From Lacimicrobium alkaliphilum (GTDB lineage: Bacteria > Pseudomonadota > Gammaproteobacteria > Enterobacterales > Alteromonadaceae), in assembly GCF_001466725.1 (NCBI RefSeq), contig NZ_CP013650.1, forward strand, positions 1,488,001 to 1,552,000: a stretch of DNA of 64,000 nt. Direction: 5' to 3'. This document shows positions 26,401-34,900 of the stretch, piece after piece. The position numbers and the translations under genes are program-made. The notes beneath the pieces were generated by a model. It saw nothing but the letters and a program-made list of their open reading frames with translations, was not told the origin of the DNA and did not search any database. The first letter of the stretch is position 1. The number at the start of each line of letters is the position of its first letter.

Positions 26401-27723
26401 ATGAATCCCGAACTACTCTCACCTGCCGGTAGCCTGAAGGCCATGCGCTATGCCTTTGCTTATGGCGCCGATGCCGTCTATGCCGGTTTACCCCGTTACA
26501 GTCTGCGGGTGCGTAACAATGGTTTTGATCCGGACAGCCTGGCTCTGGGTATCAGCGAAGCTCATCAACAAGGCAAGCAATTTTATGTGGTGCTGAATAT
26601 TGCGCCCCATAACGCTAAATTAACCACCTTTATCGACGATATTGCCCCAATTGCCGAAATGAATCCCGATGCCTTTATTGTCTCCGATCCGGGCGTGATA
26701 TGGCTGCTAAAGCAGCACTTTGCCCATGTGCGGCTGCACCTGTCGGTGCAGGCCAACACCATGAACTGGGCAGCGGTGAAATTCTGGCAACAGATGGGCA
26801 TTGAGCGGGTGATCTTATCAAGAGAGCTTTCACTGCAGGAAATCGAAGGTATTCGTACACAAGTGCCTGATATGGAGTTGGAGGTGTTTGTGCACGGTGC
26901 CTTATGTATGGCCTATTCAGGCCGCTGTCTGTTATCCGGCTATATGGATAAACGGGACCCTAATCAGGGCGCCTGTAACAATGCCTGCCGCTGGCAGTAT
27001 GATATTACCGGTGCACAGGAACAGCTAAATGGCGATCTTATCCCGGTTCAAAGCGATGAATCACTCCCTGGCGTACAACATTACCCGGCACCAGAACCGG
27101 TGCTGCTGACGGAAAAACAACGCCCTGATGCGCCTATGCCCATGTACGAGGATGAGCATGGTACCTATATCCTTAATTCCAAAGACCTGCGTGCTATACA
27201 ACATGTGCCGAGACTGATCGAAGCGGGCGTGCAGTCACTGAAAATAGAGGGGCGAACCAAGTCATTTTACTATGTGGCCCGCACGGCGCAGATTTACCGC
27301 CGGGCCATAGACGATGCACTGGCCGGTAAGCCTTTTGATACAGCACTGATGCGGGAGCTCGAAGGGCTGGCGTCCCGCGGCTATACCGAAGGCTTTTTGC
27401 GCCGTCATATCCCTCAGTCCGAGCTACAGAATTATAACCAGGGCGCCTCTTTAAGTGACCGACAGCAGTTTGTGGGAGAAGTGCTGGGCTGGGATCCTGC
27501 CAGTGGATGGGTGGAAGTGGAGGTGAAAAACCGCTTTCAGGTCGGCGATACACTGATGCTGATGACGCCAAAAGGCAATCATCAGTTTGTGCTGCAAAGT
27601 ATGTCTGACCAGCAGGGCAATCCACAAGCTATTGCACCGGGTTCGGGATACCGCCGCTATCTGCAATTTTCGCCAGAGATTGATACTGACTATGGTCTTT
27701 TGATTCGTTGTGATAAGGAGTGA
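26401..27723 (+). CDS. trhP: tRNA hydroxylation protein TrhP (YegQ, U32 family)
   Basis: 440 residues, close to E. coli YegQ/TrhP along its whole length (MNPELLSPAGSLKAMRYAFAYGADAVYAG, HLSVQANTMNWAAVKFWQQ, HGALCMAYSGRCLLSGY, KIEGRTKSFYYVARTAQIYR). Known role: forms 5-hydroxyuridine at tRNA wobble position 34 by an O2-independent route that depends on prephenate. Four cysteines C169, C176, C192 and C196 are placed like the [4Fe-4S] ligands of UbiU. A yfhL-type ferredoxin gene follows after 4 bases, suggesting an electron partner. Confidence 0.93.
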   Translation: MNPELLSPAGSLKAMRYAFAYGADAVYAGLPRYSLRVRNNGFDPDSLALGISEAHQQGKQFYVVLNIAPHNAKLTTFIDDIAPIAEMNPDAFIVSDPGVIWLLKQHFAHVRLHLSVQANTMNWAAVKFWQQMGIERVILSRELSLQEIEGIRTQVPDMELEVFVHGALCMAYSGRCLLSGYMDKRDPNQGACNNACRWQYDITGAQEQLNGDLIPVQSDESLPGVQHYPAPEPVLLTEKQRPDAPMPMYEDEHGTYILNSKDLRAIQHVPRLIEAGVQSLKIEGRTKSFYYVARTAQIYRRAIDDALAGKPFDTALMRELEGLASRGYTEGFLRRHIPQSELQNYNQGASLSDRQQFVGEVLGWDPASGWVEVEVKNRFQVGDTLMLMTPKGNHQFVLQSMSDQQGNPQAIAPGSGYRRYLQFSPEIDTDYGLLIRCDKE

Positions 27724-27727
27724 TGCT

Positions 27728-27919
27728 ATGAGCCTGATTATTACCCAAGACTGCATCAACTGTGATATGTGTGAGCCCGAATGTCCCAATGAGGCGATAG
27801 CAATGGGGAAAAGTATCTATGAAATCGATACGGCCCTGTGCACCGAGTGCGAGGGCTACTACGACAGCCCGGCCTGCATTGCGGTATGCCCGCTGGATTG
27901 CATCGAGCCTTTGAATTAG
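27728..27919 (+). CDS. YfhL-type 2[4Fe-4S] ferredoxin
   Basis: 63 residues from the ATG at 27728, preceded by AAGGAG. Two cluster motifs are visible: CINCDMCEPECP and a C-terminal set CTECEGYYDSPACIAVCP with the insertion between cysteines typical of the Alvin/YfhL ferredoxins. It is in an operon with trhP (stop-to-start gap of 4 bases), so it probably supplies electrons for the tRNA hydroxylation or maintains the TrhP cluster; this is inferred from position. Confidence 0.92.
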   Translation: MSLIITQDCINCDMCEPECPNEAIAMGKSIYEIDTALCTECEGYYDSPACIAVCPLDCIEPLN

Positions 27920-27938
27920 CTTCGAGCGCACAAAACAC

Positions 27939-28170
27939 GATTTACCGCTGAGTCGCAAAGAACGCAGAGTTTACTCTGTATGAAGCAGCCGGACAGATCC
28001 GCTGCGTTACCAGCAGGCTGCAAGGGATGGGTGTTAATAATCGTCGTGCCCGAACGCTGTTATCGGGCATCCAGTGATCTTTTGCTGAGGGAAAGTATAC
28101 CGCTGAGCCGCAGAGAACGCAGAGATTTAATATTTATCTTCTCTGCGATCTCAGCGACTCTGCGGTGAGA
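27939..28170. repeat. Repeat-filled gap after the ferredoxin gene
   Basis: The 302-base gap 27920-28221 has no gene. It holds CGCTGAGTCGCAAAGAACGCAGAG (27943-27968), an ATGCCCGA-type hairpin (28042-28078, GTGCCCGA/TCGGGCAT) and a larger inverted pair at 28099-28170 (CCGCTGAGCCGCAGAGAACGCAGAG against CTCTGCGATCTCAGCGACTCTGCGG). All belong to the dispersed families listed elsewhere. Confidence 0.7.
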
Positions 28171-28221
28171 AAGACCTTTCGTTTTTTTACTGATAACTGA
28201 GCACGTCAACAGAATACCGAA

Positions 28222-28788
28222 TTAGTTCAGCAGCCGTTTGCGCTGTATTAACAGGATTGACAGTGTCAGTGCGAACAAACCGCCCAAGGCCGGCTCTGGC
28301 ACTGCTGCTGCCTGAGTTGATATATTCATCGAATAATCAAAATCCGAGAACATATCAAAACCCGCATCATTGCCGCCTAAAGCCAGGGTGTAGGAGCCGG
28401 CTGACAGCATGATATTGCTCAGGCTGTTACCGCTGAACGGAGTAAAGGGGTCAGTTCCGGCAATATAACTCATAGATTCACCGAACAAACCACTGAAATC
28501 GCCTGTGTTAGAAAACATGAAACCCGGGTCCGTTTGCAGTTCACCGCTATACAGACCAAGACCAAAAACGATATCAGAGACGATGTTTACCGACAGACTG
28601 GTTTCCTGGTCAAGGGTAAAGTTCCAGAAATCCATTTCACCACTGCCCATGTTGAAGCGCCAGCCGTCATCGCCGGTAACGCTGCCGTTATAGTCCCCGT
28701 CACCGGCGAAAGACAGTATGTCGGCCTGGCTGAGTGGGCTGAATGTGAGCAGTAAAGGCAACACAAAACTTATGATTAGTACACGCAT
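28222..28788 (-). CDS. PEP-CTERM sorting-domain protein
   Basis: 188 residues: signal peptide (MRVLIISFVLPLLLTFSPLSQA), a Gly/Asp/Ser-rich beta-type extracellular domain, and a C-terminal PEP-CTERM tail: VPEPA, a hydrophobic helix and a basic end QRKRLLN. Such tails are cut by an exosortase and the protein is exported to the surface or matrix; no exosortase is in the window. The start at 28788 was chosen over 28794 because AGGAA is correctly spaced only for it. It lies 66 bases behind the PhoX-like gene in the same orientation, so co-transcription is likely. Confidence 0.88.
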   Translation of the reverse strand: MRVLIISFVLPLLLTFSPLSQADILSFAGDGDYNGSVTGDDGWRFNMGSGEMDFWNFTLDQETSLSVNIVSDIVFGLGLYSGELQTDPGFMFSNTGDFSGLFGESMSYIAGTDPFTPFSGNSLSNIMLSAGSYTLALGGNDAGFDMFSDFDYSMNISTQAAAVPEPALGGLFALTLSILLIQRKRLLN

Positions 28789-28854
28789 GATCATTTCCTA
28801 AATAAAATGTTTAGTTGAAAAGAGGAGAGGCCTGACGCCGCTCCTGTCCAGTGG

Positions 28855-30309
28855 CTAAAGGGCGCCGTTTTCCCAGGGGCCGGTAATAGCAAAGGTGATT
28901 CCGGGTGACTGGATGTTGACGAATAACCAACGACCATAAAAGGTGGCACCACACCATTCTCTGCTGGTGAAGCTGCGACGGTTACTGCCATCGGTGGAGT
29001 CACCCACGGAATCAACAAAGTTCTCCATAGTGCCAGGATAAACTGCGTCGATTGTTGCAAGATCACCGCGATCCAGTGCCACAATGTTTTCCGCAAAGGT
29101 AAAGGTTGAACCCTCTTTGGTCAGGCCCACCAGGCGTTTAGGGTTGGAGCCACCATCTTCACACATCAGAATATTACCTCTTGGGCTGATGGCGATGTTG
29201 TCGGGGCCGTCTACCTGGTCGGCTGATTGAGATTCGAACAAGATGGTCAGGGTTTCTTTACGTGGGTCGTAGCAGAAAATCTGGCCCAGGTTGGCCGCGC
29301 CACCGGAGGTGGAAACAAAGTAGATACGTCCGTCGTCATACCAGCAGCCCTCGCCACGTTCGATGATGGCAGCGTCTGAGGCCTGATCAAAGCAGCGCTG
29401 GGAGGTGGCATCAGGATCATCCACTTGCTGCCAGCTGACATTCCAGACCGTGCCTTCGGTCAGGCCGCCGCGAAGATCGATACGGCTGGTGTTGTCCAGC
29501 ACCATGGCGTAGAGTTTGCCACCGGCTTTGAGATTGCCCCATTCCCCATTGGGCACAAACTTATAAAACGCCGATGAACCGGCATCTTCTGTTTCATACA
29601 CGTAACCGGTAGCCGGATCCACTGCAACGGCTTCATGTGAGAAGCGACCCATTTCGCGTATTGGCTGGCCATCAGAAATGCCAAATCCGGGTACTTCGAA
29701 GATATACCCATGGTTATAGCCCTGAGGGCCATTGTTCCAGCCGTGGAAGGTTTCTTCGCAGGACAGCCAGGTACCCCATGGCGTTGCGCCACCAGCACAA
29801 TTTCTGATGGTGCCGCCAAGGCTGTTGTAAGAAGACAGAAAAGTGCCTTTTACCACATCAAACATCAGGTTGGTGGTACCACCATACTGAGCAGGGTTGT
29901 ATACACCGCGCCCACCCCGCGGACTGCTCATATGGCCTTCACCTTCGCTCAGTTCGTGATTACGTACTAACGCAATCACATTGCCCTTGGCGCCAACGAC
30001 TGCCATGCCGTCATGATCTGTGGGAGTAGGCAGGCCATCAGACTGGATCTGTCCGGTCCAGCCAAAGGTTGTGTATTCAAAGCCTTGTGGCAAGGCCAGC
30101 AGTTCCAGACCTGTAGCCTTGTCAGCTACAGGTACCAGAGGGCCGTAAGAATCTGAGTAGGGCAGGCTGGCAGCCACGGCACGATTAGACATGGCTGCGA
30201 AGGCTGCGCTGGCAGTTACTACTGAGCTGCCTTTGATAAAGTCACGGCGGTTAACTGCGGGTTGAGCTGGCAGCTCATTGTGATCTGCCATGGTTGTTTT
30301 ACTGGTCAT
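28855..30309 (-). CDS. PhoX-family (DUF839) phosphatase-like protein, Tat-exported
   Basis: 484 residues. The N-terminus carries a twin-arginine signal (NRRDFIKGSSVVTASAAFAAM). The mature part is a beta-propeller of the PhoX/DUF839 type with GGTIRNCAGGATPWGTWLSCEE, the family hallmark, and later ETLTILFESQ, PDNIAISPRGNILMCEDGG and FTSREWCGATF. Family members include Ca/Fe-dependent alkaline phosphatases, but many DUF839 proteins are uncharacterised, so substrate is uncertain. AGAGGA precedes the ATG at 30309. It follows tatABC by 150 bases, and so it is probably a main Tat client. Confidence 0.88.
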   Translation of the reverse strand: MTSKTTMADHNELPAQPAVNRRDFIKGSSVVTASAAFAAMSNRAVAASLPYSDSYGPLVPVADKATGLELLALPQGFEYTTFGWTGQIQSDGLPTPTDHDGMAVVGAKGNVIALVRNHELSEGEGHMSSPRGGRGVYNPAQYGGTTNLMFDVVKGTFLSSYNSLGGTIRNCAGGATPWGTWLSCEETFHGWNNGPQGYNHGYIFEVPGFGISDGQPIREMGRFSHEAVAVDPATGYVYETEDAGSSAFYKFVPNGEWGNLKAGGKLYAMVLDNTSRIDLRGGLTEGTVWNVSWQQVDDPDATSQRCFDQASDAAIIERGEGCWYDDGRIYFVSTSGGAANLGQIFCYDPRKETLTILFESQSADQVDGPDNIAISPRGNILMCEDGGSNPKRLVGLTKEGSTFTFAENIVALDRGDLATIDAVYPGTMENFVDSVGDSTDGSNRRSFTSREWCGATFYGRWLFVNIQSPGITFAITGPWENGAL

Positions 30310-30459
30310 TGGAATTCCTCTTATTGAATTGTGGGCGATTGTGGGATCCATTCGAGAACCTCAGGAATGACCTCGATCCACAATGACCAGCCTATGGGAG
30401 GAATATGACAATTCGTTGCCGTTTATCTGACAGATTTACAAAGATTTTGTGACATAGCT

Positions 30460-31260
30460 TCAGTAGCGGGCAGCCTGATCCGACTGCGAGTTTTTCTGCC
30501 GGGAATAGTCTGACCGGGTCCAGCGAATCAGCAGAATAGACAGCTCATACAAGGCAAATACCGGCAGCCCGAGGGCGATTTGTGAAATCAGATCCGGCGG
30601 GGTAATCAATGCCGCCAGCAGAAAAATTACCACAATGGCATGGCGGCGAAAACCGGCCAGGCTCTGCGCTGAGACCAGTCCTGCTTTGGCCATCACCAAC
30701 AGCAAAATGGGTAACTCAAAGCTCAGGCCAAAGGCAAGAATCAGTTTAATTACCAGGCCCAGATACTCACTGATCTTGGCCTCAAGTTCGACGCTGATAG
30801 CCGCTTCTTTGGCGGGACTTTCAAAACTGATAAAGAACTCCCAGGCCAGTGGCATGACCACATAAAAGGCCAGTGCAGCCCCGGCCACAAAGAGTATCGG
30901 GGTCATGACAAGCAGTAGTGAAACGCTGTGCTGTTCGTGTATGTAAAGGCCTGGTGCGATAAAACGCCATATCTGGATCAGCATCAGCGGCAGGGTAAAA
31001 AAAGTAGCACTGAAAAACGACAGTTTCAGATAGGTAAAGAAGGCTTCATGCAGCCCGGTATAGATCATTCTTCTGCCGCTGTCGGGCCCGAAAATTTCTA
31101 ACAGAGGCTGTTGCAAAAATGCGTAAATCTGGCTGGCAAAAAAATACGAAGCGATAAACATTAACGTAAAGAAAGCCAGGCAATAAAGCAGTCTGCGCCG
31201 CAATTCGATAAGGTGACTAAGAAGAGGCGCTTTGGACAGGTTTAAATCCTTTTCGGTCAT
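30460..31260 (-). CDS. tatC: Twin-arginine translocase subunit TatC
   Basis: 266-residue inner-membrane protein with six membrane helices. Conserved parts: LLSHLIELRRRLLYC (signal-binding N-terminus with Glu), the loop RFIAPGLYIHEQ, and FGLSFELPILL and ITPPDLISQIALGLPVFALYE near the C-terminus. TatC binds the RR signal with TatB. Its ATG overlaps the tatB stop by four bases. The gene order tatA-tatB-tatC is standard, but the ubiB/tatD neighbours common in gammaproteobacteria are absent, so this may be a second, dedicated set. Confidence 0.96.
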   Translation of the reverse strand: MTEKDLNLSKAPLLSHLIELRRRLLYCLAFFTLMFIASYFFASQIYAFLQQPLLEIFGPDSGRRMIYTGLHEAFFTYLKLSFFSATFFTLPLMLIQIWRFIAPGLYIHEQHSVSLLLVMTPILFVAGAALAFYVVMPLAWEFFISFESPAKEAAISVELEAKISEYLGLVIKLILAFGLSFELPILLLVMAKAGLVSAQSLAGFRRHAIVVIFLLAALITPPDLISQIALGLPVFALYELSILLIRWTRSDYSRQKNSQSDQAARY

Positions 31261-31700
31261 GGCTGAGATGTACCTTGTGCATCAGGTTTTTGAGAAGGAT
31301 CGACTTGCGCTGTATTGTTACTGCTACTGCTACTGGTATTGCATTGTTGCGCTGTTTCTGGGGACTCGCCTGTTGATGGTGTGACTTGCTGTGATGCCTG
31401 CAGGTGTCGCTGCTGATGCTGCTCTGCTGTCATTGAGCCGGGGATAAAGTCAGCGGGCAGGTGACGCACTTCTTCCGGTAAATATTCCCGCCAGTTCTGT
31501 TTTTCGCTGCTGTTACCTGAGGCAATATCCACTTCCCGTTCCAGTTGCTTCATATTGCCGAGCACGTCTTTATACATTTTCCGGCTTTTGGCTACTAGTC
31601 GGCCACCGGCCTGAAACAATTTGGGCAGATCTCTGGGTCCAATAACAATTAACGCCAGTGCCGCACAGAACAGCAACTCAATCCAGCTTAGATCAAACAT
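31257..31700 (-). CDS. tatB: Twin-arginine translocase subunit TatB
   Basis: 147 residues with the TatB start MFDLSWIELLFCAALALIVIGPRDLPKLF: one membrane helix, a Gly-Pro hinge, an amphipathic helix and a long low-complexity cytoplasmic tail rich in Gln, Ser and Thr (a run of serines near residue 120). It forms the substrate receptor with TatC. 33 bases after tatA and overlapping tatC. Confidence 0.93.
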   Translation of the reverse strand: MFDLSWIELLFCAALALIVIGPRDLPKLFQAGGRLVAKSRKMYKDVLGNMKQLEREVDIASGNSSEKQNWREYLPEEVRHLPADFIPGSMTAEQHQQRHLQASQQVTPSTGESPETAQQCNTSSSSSNNTAQVDPSQKPDAQGTSQP

Positions 31701-31733
31701 ATCAGCCTCTTTACCTGAGCAACCATCATCATA

Positions 31734-32015
31734 TTAGCTGGTGTGCTCTTTAGACAGCGATGCTGCGGCTGGTTTGTCCGTGTCTGACGTTGAATCCTCT
31801 TCGTTTCTCAGAGCTTTTGTCGCGTCGGTCTTCGTCCTGACAATATCGGAATCCGGGTTATTGACAGCACTTTGTTCATCCTTGTCTTGCATACCCTGCT
31901 TGAAACCACGAATACCTTCGGCCAGATCACTCATCAGCGCTGGGATCTTGCCCCGTCCGAACAGTAAAAGAAATAACATAACTACTAAAGCAATTTGCCA
32001 CACACTGAGTCCCAC
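31734..32015 (-). CDS. tatA: Twin-arginine translocase pore subunit TatA
   Basis: 93 residues: short N-terminal membrane helix ([20 protein letters not shown]), hinge, amphipathic helix ([23 protein letters not shown]) and acidic tail. The start is probably GTG at 32015, which has GGAGAG before it and gives the standard MGxSxWQ opening; a GTG at 32027 lies inside that ribosome binding site. First gene of tatABC. Confidence 0.93.
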   Translation of the reverse strand: MGLSVWQIALVVMLFLLLFGRGKIPALMSDLAEGIRGFKQGMQDKDEQSAVNNPDSDIVRTKTDATKALRNEEDSTSDTDKPAAASLSKEHTS

Positions 32016-32410
32016 TTTTCTCTCCACTGAATACCTGATTGAGAGTTTCAGGTTGGCACGCTTATATGTCTGATTGATGACGTTTCAGTGAAGAGTTTTT
32101 AACGGGCGTTACCTGCAAGCAGGCTACACGGGTTTAATGGGTGTACATTGCCTCATGCCTGAATGCTGATATTGGACAACCAGTGACGTTATGTTCAGGG
32201 GAGAAGAGGGTAGTGGATCCCCGCTAAAAACATGCGGGAATGCCCTTCTGCTAACTCTGCATCAGTGAAAACGGCTTTCGTGTTATTTGCGAGCACCTGA
32301 GTTATTAACGTTGAAAGCTAAAGCTGCAATAGTTAACTTATGTATTGATATGCGGCTCTATGGAGCCCCAACGTTTAACTGCCAGGCTTCAGGGAAAGAG
32401 CAACTTATTT
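32016..32410. other. Gene-free divergent region between tatA and the kinase-like gene
   Basis: 395 bases with no convincing gene. It must hold the tatA promoter (minus) and that of the next plus-strand gene. A palindromic repeat GGATCCCCGC/GCGGGAATGCC lies at 32215-32245. No FNR box was seen. Confidence 0.6.
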
Positions 32411-32920
32411 ATGCTGTATATTTTTGGCGGATTGCCGGGCACAGGCAAAACCGAACTTTCAAGATTTCTGGCGGCGCGCATTGGTGCGACTTTTCTTCGT
32501 ATCGACTCCATAGAGCAGACACTCCGGGATGTCGGTTATACAAACCTTTATGATCAAGGTTACCAGATCGCGTTCAAACTCGCGTTGGATAACCTGAGAA
32601 TTGGGCTGCCAGTGGTTGCGGATTCGACCAATCCGGTAGAAGAGTCCAGAAGGGCCTGGCGTGATGTGGCGTATCAGGCAGGATGTGAATACAGGGAAAT
32701 TGAAGTGACTTGCTCTGCCCGGGATGAGCACAAAGACAGAGTTGAGACCAGAAATTCAGATATTCCAACCCTTAAACTCCCTGACTGGAAAAGCGTTGTT
32801 TCCAGAGAGTACGACCCCTGGACGACGCCGAGAATAACGATAGATACTGCGGGTAAAACACCAGAGAAGAGTAAGAAGGAGCTACTTGACTTGCTCAAAG
32901 TGAATTGGTCTCAGATCTGA
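32411..32920 (+). CDS. P-loop kinase-like ATPase (zeta-toxin / AAA-like)
   Basis: 169 residues from the ATG at 32411, beginning MLYIFGGLPGTGKTELSRFLA, a Walker A (GLPGTGKT) in the first 20 residues. It continues with a kinase-like core: RIDSIEQTLRDVG, VVADSTNPVEESRRAWRDVA and REIEVTCSARDEHKDRVETR, as in small AAA_33/zeta-like kinases that phosphorylate small molecules or nucleotides. The true substrate is unknown. Base composition is more AT-rich than its neighbours, and together with the two following genes it looks like an accessory insertion. No antitoxin partner was seen. Confidence 0.75.
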   Translation: MLYIFGGLPGTGKTELSRFLAARIGATFLRIDSIEQTLRDVGYTNLYDQGYQIAFKLALDNLRIGLPVVADSTNPVEESRRAWRDVAYQAGCEYREIEVTCSARDEHKDRVETRNSDIPTLKLPDWKSVVSREYDPWTTPRITIDTAGKTPEKSKKELLDLLKVNWSQI

Positions 32921-33113
32921 TCTGACCGGAAAAATCGGCTAACTGTCAGCTCTGACAGCCTGTATCTATCAAAGCGGCTGTTGTCGCCCCTTCTGGACTC
33001 ATGTGTTAGCCAAACATGGCACACTCCTGTCATACTTGTGGCATATATATGTCGTATTAAAAAAGGCAATACTTCTTCATATTGGCTCAACACTTATGAA
33101 GAGGGCTTGAAAC

Positions 33114-33608
33114 ATGGAAATGGAATTAAATAAAGATACGTTAAAAAATCAACGAGACAGCAGAGCCTGGAGTCAGACCCAGTTAGCTGAGGTATCGGGA
33201 TTGAGCTTGAGAACCATTCAGCGAGTTGAAAAAACAGGTGTTGCATCGCAAGAAACAGCCAAATCTTTAGCTGCTGTCTATGAGTGCTCTATCACGGAAT
33301 TGGTGGCGAAAAATCAGCTTCCACGGGTGGAAGGTAAGTTTGCTTTTAGCAAAATGAGCCCAAAGGCCAAGGTTATTCATCTTTTGGTGTTATTGCCTGC
33401 TCTTTCTGTTGCTTTCTATCTGTACTGGATTGGTCACAATGCCACTGCCTGGGTAGACATACTGAGAGATTCGGTTTTTAGCAGCTCTATATCAGACGAT
33501 AGGCAAGACAAAATCAGCTTTTTAATAGTGGCTTTAGTTGTTGGTTTACCGTCGTTAGTCCCCGGGTATATTTATGATTATATTAATAAACAGTGTGCAT
33601 TTGATTAA
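33114..33608 (+). CDS. XRE-type HTH regulator with two membrane helices
   Basis: 164 residues. The first 65 residues are an HTH_3 domain (LKNQRDSRAWSQTQLAEVSGLSLRTIQRVEKTG). The C-terminal part has two hydrophobic segments, VIHLLVLLPALSVAFYLYWIG and FLIVALVVGLPSLVPGYIYDYI, placing it in the inner membrane. Membrane-bound XRE proteins of this form are common and poorly studied. AT-rich. It is between the kinase-like and acetyltransferase genes and read in the same direction, each with its own spacer. Confidence 0.8.
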   Translation: MEMELNKDTLKNQRDSRAWSQTQLAEVSGLSLRTIQRVEKTGVASQETAKSLAAVYECSITELVAKNQLPRVEGKFAFSKMSPKAKVIHLLVLLPALSVAFYLYWIGHNATAWVDILRDSVFSSSISDDRQDKISFLIVALVVGLPSLVPGYIYDYINKQCAFD

Positions 33609-33691
33609 CGGTATGGCTAAAGCCAAAGTGCGTTTTTTTCTCGCTGCGCTCACAAAAGCCTCTGTTTGGGGCGACATGAATACTATCTACT

Positions 33692-34270
33692 ATGAGCATT
33701 AATTTTCGACCACTTACCAAATATGACGCTAACTATTTGAAGGTTATTGATCTTTATAAAGAAGCGTTCCCGGGAGCTCAACACATACCAACATGGATAC
33801 TTCGATATAAACTGAGAAATGGGAAGGCAGGTTTTAACGTTCTTTATGCACAGGATACCTGGATTGGCCTCATCTATATCACTGAGTATCAAGACATTGT
33901 ATTTGTACATTTTTTGGCGATATCTGAATCGTGCCGTTCAGGTGGTTACGGAAGCAAGGTAATGGATTCTTTGAAAGAAATGTATTCTGGAAAAAGAATT
34001 GTACTGAACATTGAAGTGATTGATAAAAAAGGGAAAAACTATCAGCAGAGGGTAAAGCGTAAAGCATTTTATGAGAATAACGGGTTCACTTCTTCCGGAT
34101 ATATTGTGAAGGAGCCTGCGGAACGACTTGAGATGCTGATACTTAGCGGAAACATCACTAAGGAAGAGATAGAAGCAATGTACAAGGATCTCTTTGGTGG
34201 CATTCTTGGTTTTATTTTCAGGCCCAAGGTTATAAAAGTCGAGGGTGCTCAAAACTCTGTGTCAGCCTGA
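33692..34270 (+). CDS. GNAT-family N-acetyltransferase
   Basis: 192 residues. The acetyl-CoA-binding motif A is CRSGGYGSKVMDSL (RxxGxG/S form), preceded by beta4 VFVHFLAIS and followed by RIVLNIEVI and KAFYENNGF, the usual C-terminal GNAT signature. A C-terminal extension of about 45 residues (ITKEEIEAMYKDLFGG, then IFRPKVIKVEG) is not typical. Substrate unknown. AT-rich like the two genes before it. Confidence 0.85.
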   Translation: MSINFRPLTKYDANYLKVIDLYKEAFPGAQHIPTWILRYKLRNGKAGFNVLYAQDTWIGLIYITEYQDIVFVHFLAISESCRSGGYGSKVMDSLKEMYSGKRIVLNIEVIDKKGKNYQQRVKRKAFYENNGFTSSGYIVKEPAERLEMLILSGNITKEEIEAMYKDLFGGILGFIFRPKVIKVEGAQNSVSA

Positions 34271-34598
34271 ATTTTAATCACAGGTCAATGTGAGGATCTA
34301 AGCGCCTAAGCAAACGGTTTTTATTGGCAAAGCCGCTGGATTCCCGCCAAAACCATACGGGGCTGACCCTCTGCGATCTTTGCGAGAACATTTAGGGCTT
34401 TTGGGTTAGCGGTTGGTGGTAAAAAGAATTGAACCACAGAGCCACGGAGAACACAGAGGGGAAAAAACAATTATTGTCTGATCTCTGTGCCCTCCGTGGT
34501 GAAAATAGAAACAGCACATTTGACCACGAAAAACACTAAAGGCACGAAAGTTCCGGTAGCCCGGATAAAGCGAAGCGAAATCCGGGGGCTCCTGCAAT

Positions 34599-34659
34599 CC
34601 AGCAACCTTTGAATTACCAAAGTGCCAACTATTAGCACCCTGCAATCAAAGGTGCTGGA
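34599..34659. repeat. 61-bp palindromic element, copy 1
   Basis: Starts CCAGCAACCTTTG and ends CAAAGGTGCTGG, complementary apart from one base, with an inner GTGC/GCAC hairpin. Identical in all 61 bases to 34769-34829. Confidence 0.85.
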
Positions 34660-34768
34660 CAGGTCCTCTTCGCTACTTGCAGGCTACAAGGGGATTACCG
34701 TCATGCCCGAATGCTGTTATCGGGCATCCTGTGACTTTGTGTTTAGAGAAGAAAAGGCTGCTGGATTC

Positions 34769-34829
34769 CCAGCAACCTTTGAATTACCAAAGTGCCAACT
34801 ATTAGCACCCTGCAATCAAAGGTGCTGGA
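34769..34829. repeat. 61-bp palindromic element, copy 2
   Basis: Exact direct copy of 34599-34659, 170 bases downstream. The right arm runs directly into an ATTCCCGC/GCGGGAAT hairpin, so two palindromic families are nested here. Confidence 0.85.
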
Positions 34830-34900
34830 TTCCCGCCAAAAACACGCGGGAATGACCTCTGCGATCTCAGCGACTCTGCGGTTAGCAATCCCTTTGGTGC

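Larger units (their letters stand above)
34327..34883. repeat. Dense repeat region (630-bp gap without genes)
   Basis: The gap 34271-34900 has no gene. In order it holds an ATTCCCGC-type hairpin (34336-34363), CTCTGCGATCTTTGCGAG (34369-34386), a CACAGAG inverted pair (34432-34501), ACCACGAAAAACACTAAAGGCACGAAAG (34522-34550), a tagcccggat...gaagcgaaatccggg copy (34557-34586), an exact 61-base repeat twice (34599-34659 and 34769-34829), an ATGCCCGA hairpin (34701-34734) and ATTCCCGC/GCGGGAAT (34831-34856). The short frames across it are spurious. Confidence 0.75.

Noticed and set aside
27980..28168. 62-codon frame after the YfhL ferredoxin
   Set aside because: Composed of hairpin repeats of two dispersed families.
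32411..33608. Toxin-antitoxin pair (zeta-like kinase with XRE gene)
   Set aside because: The HTH gene is downstream, 193 bases apart and membrane-bound; no epsilon-like antitoxin precedes the kinase.
34622..34855. 77-codon open frame in the gap before the small unknown protein
   Set aside because: Crosses the 61-bp repeat and two hairpin repeats; spurious.
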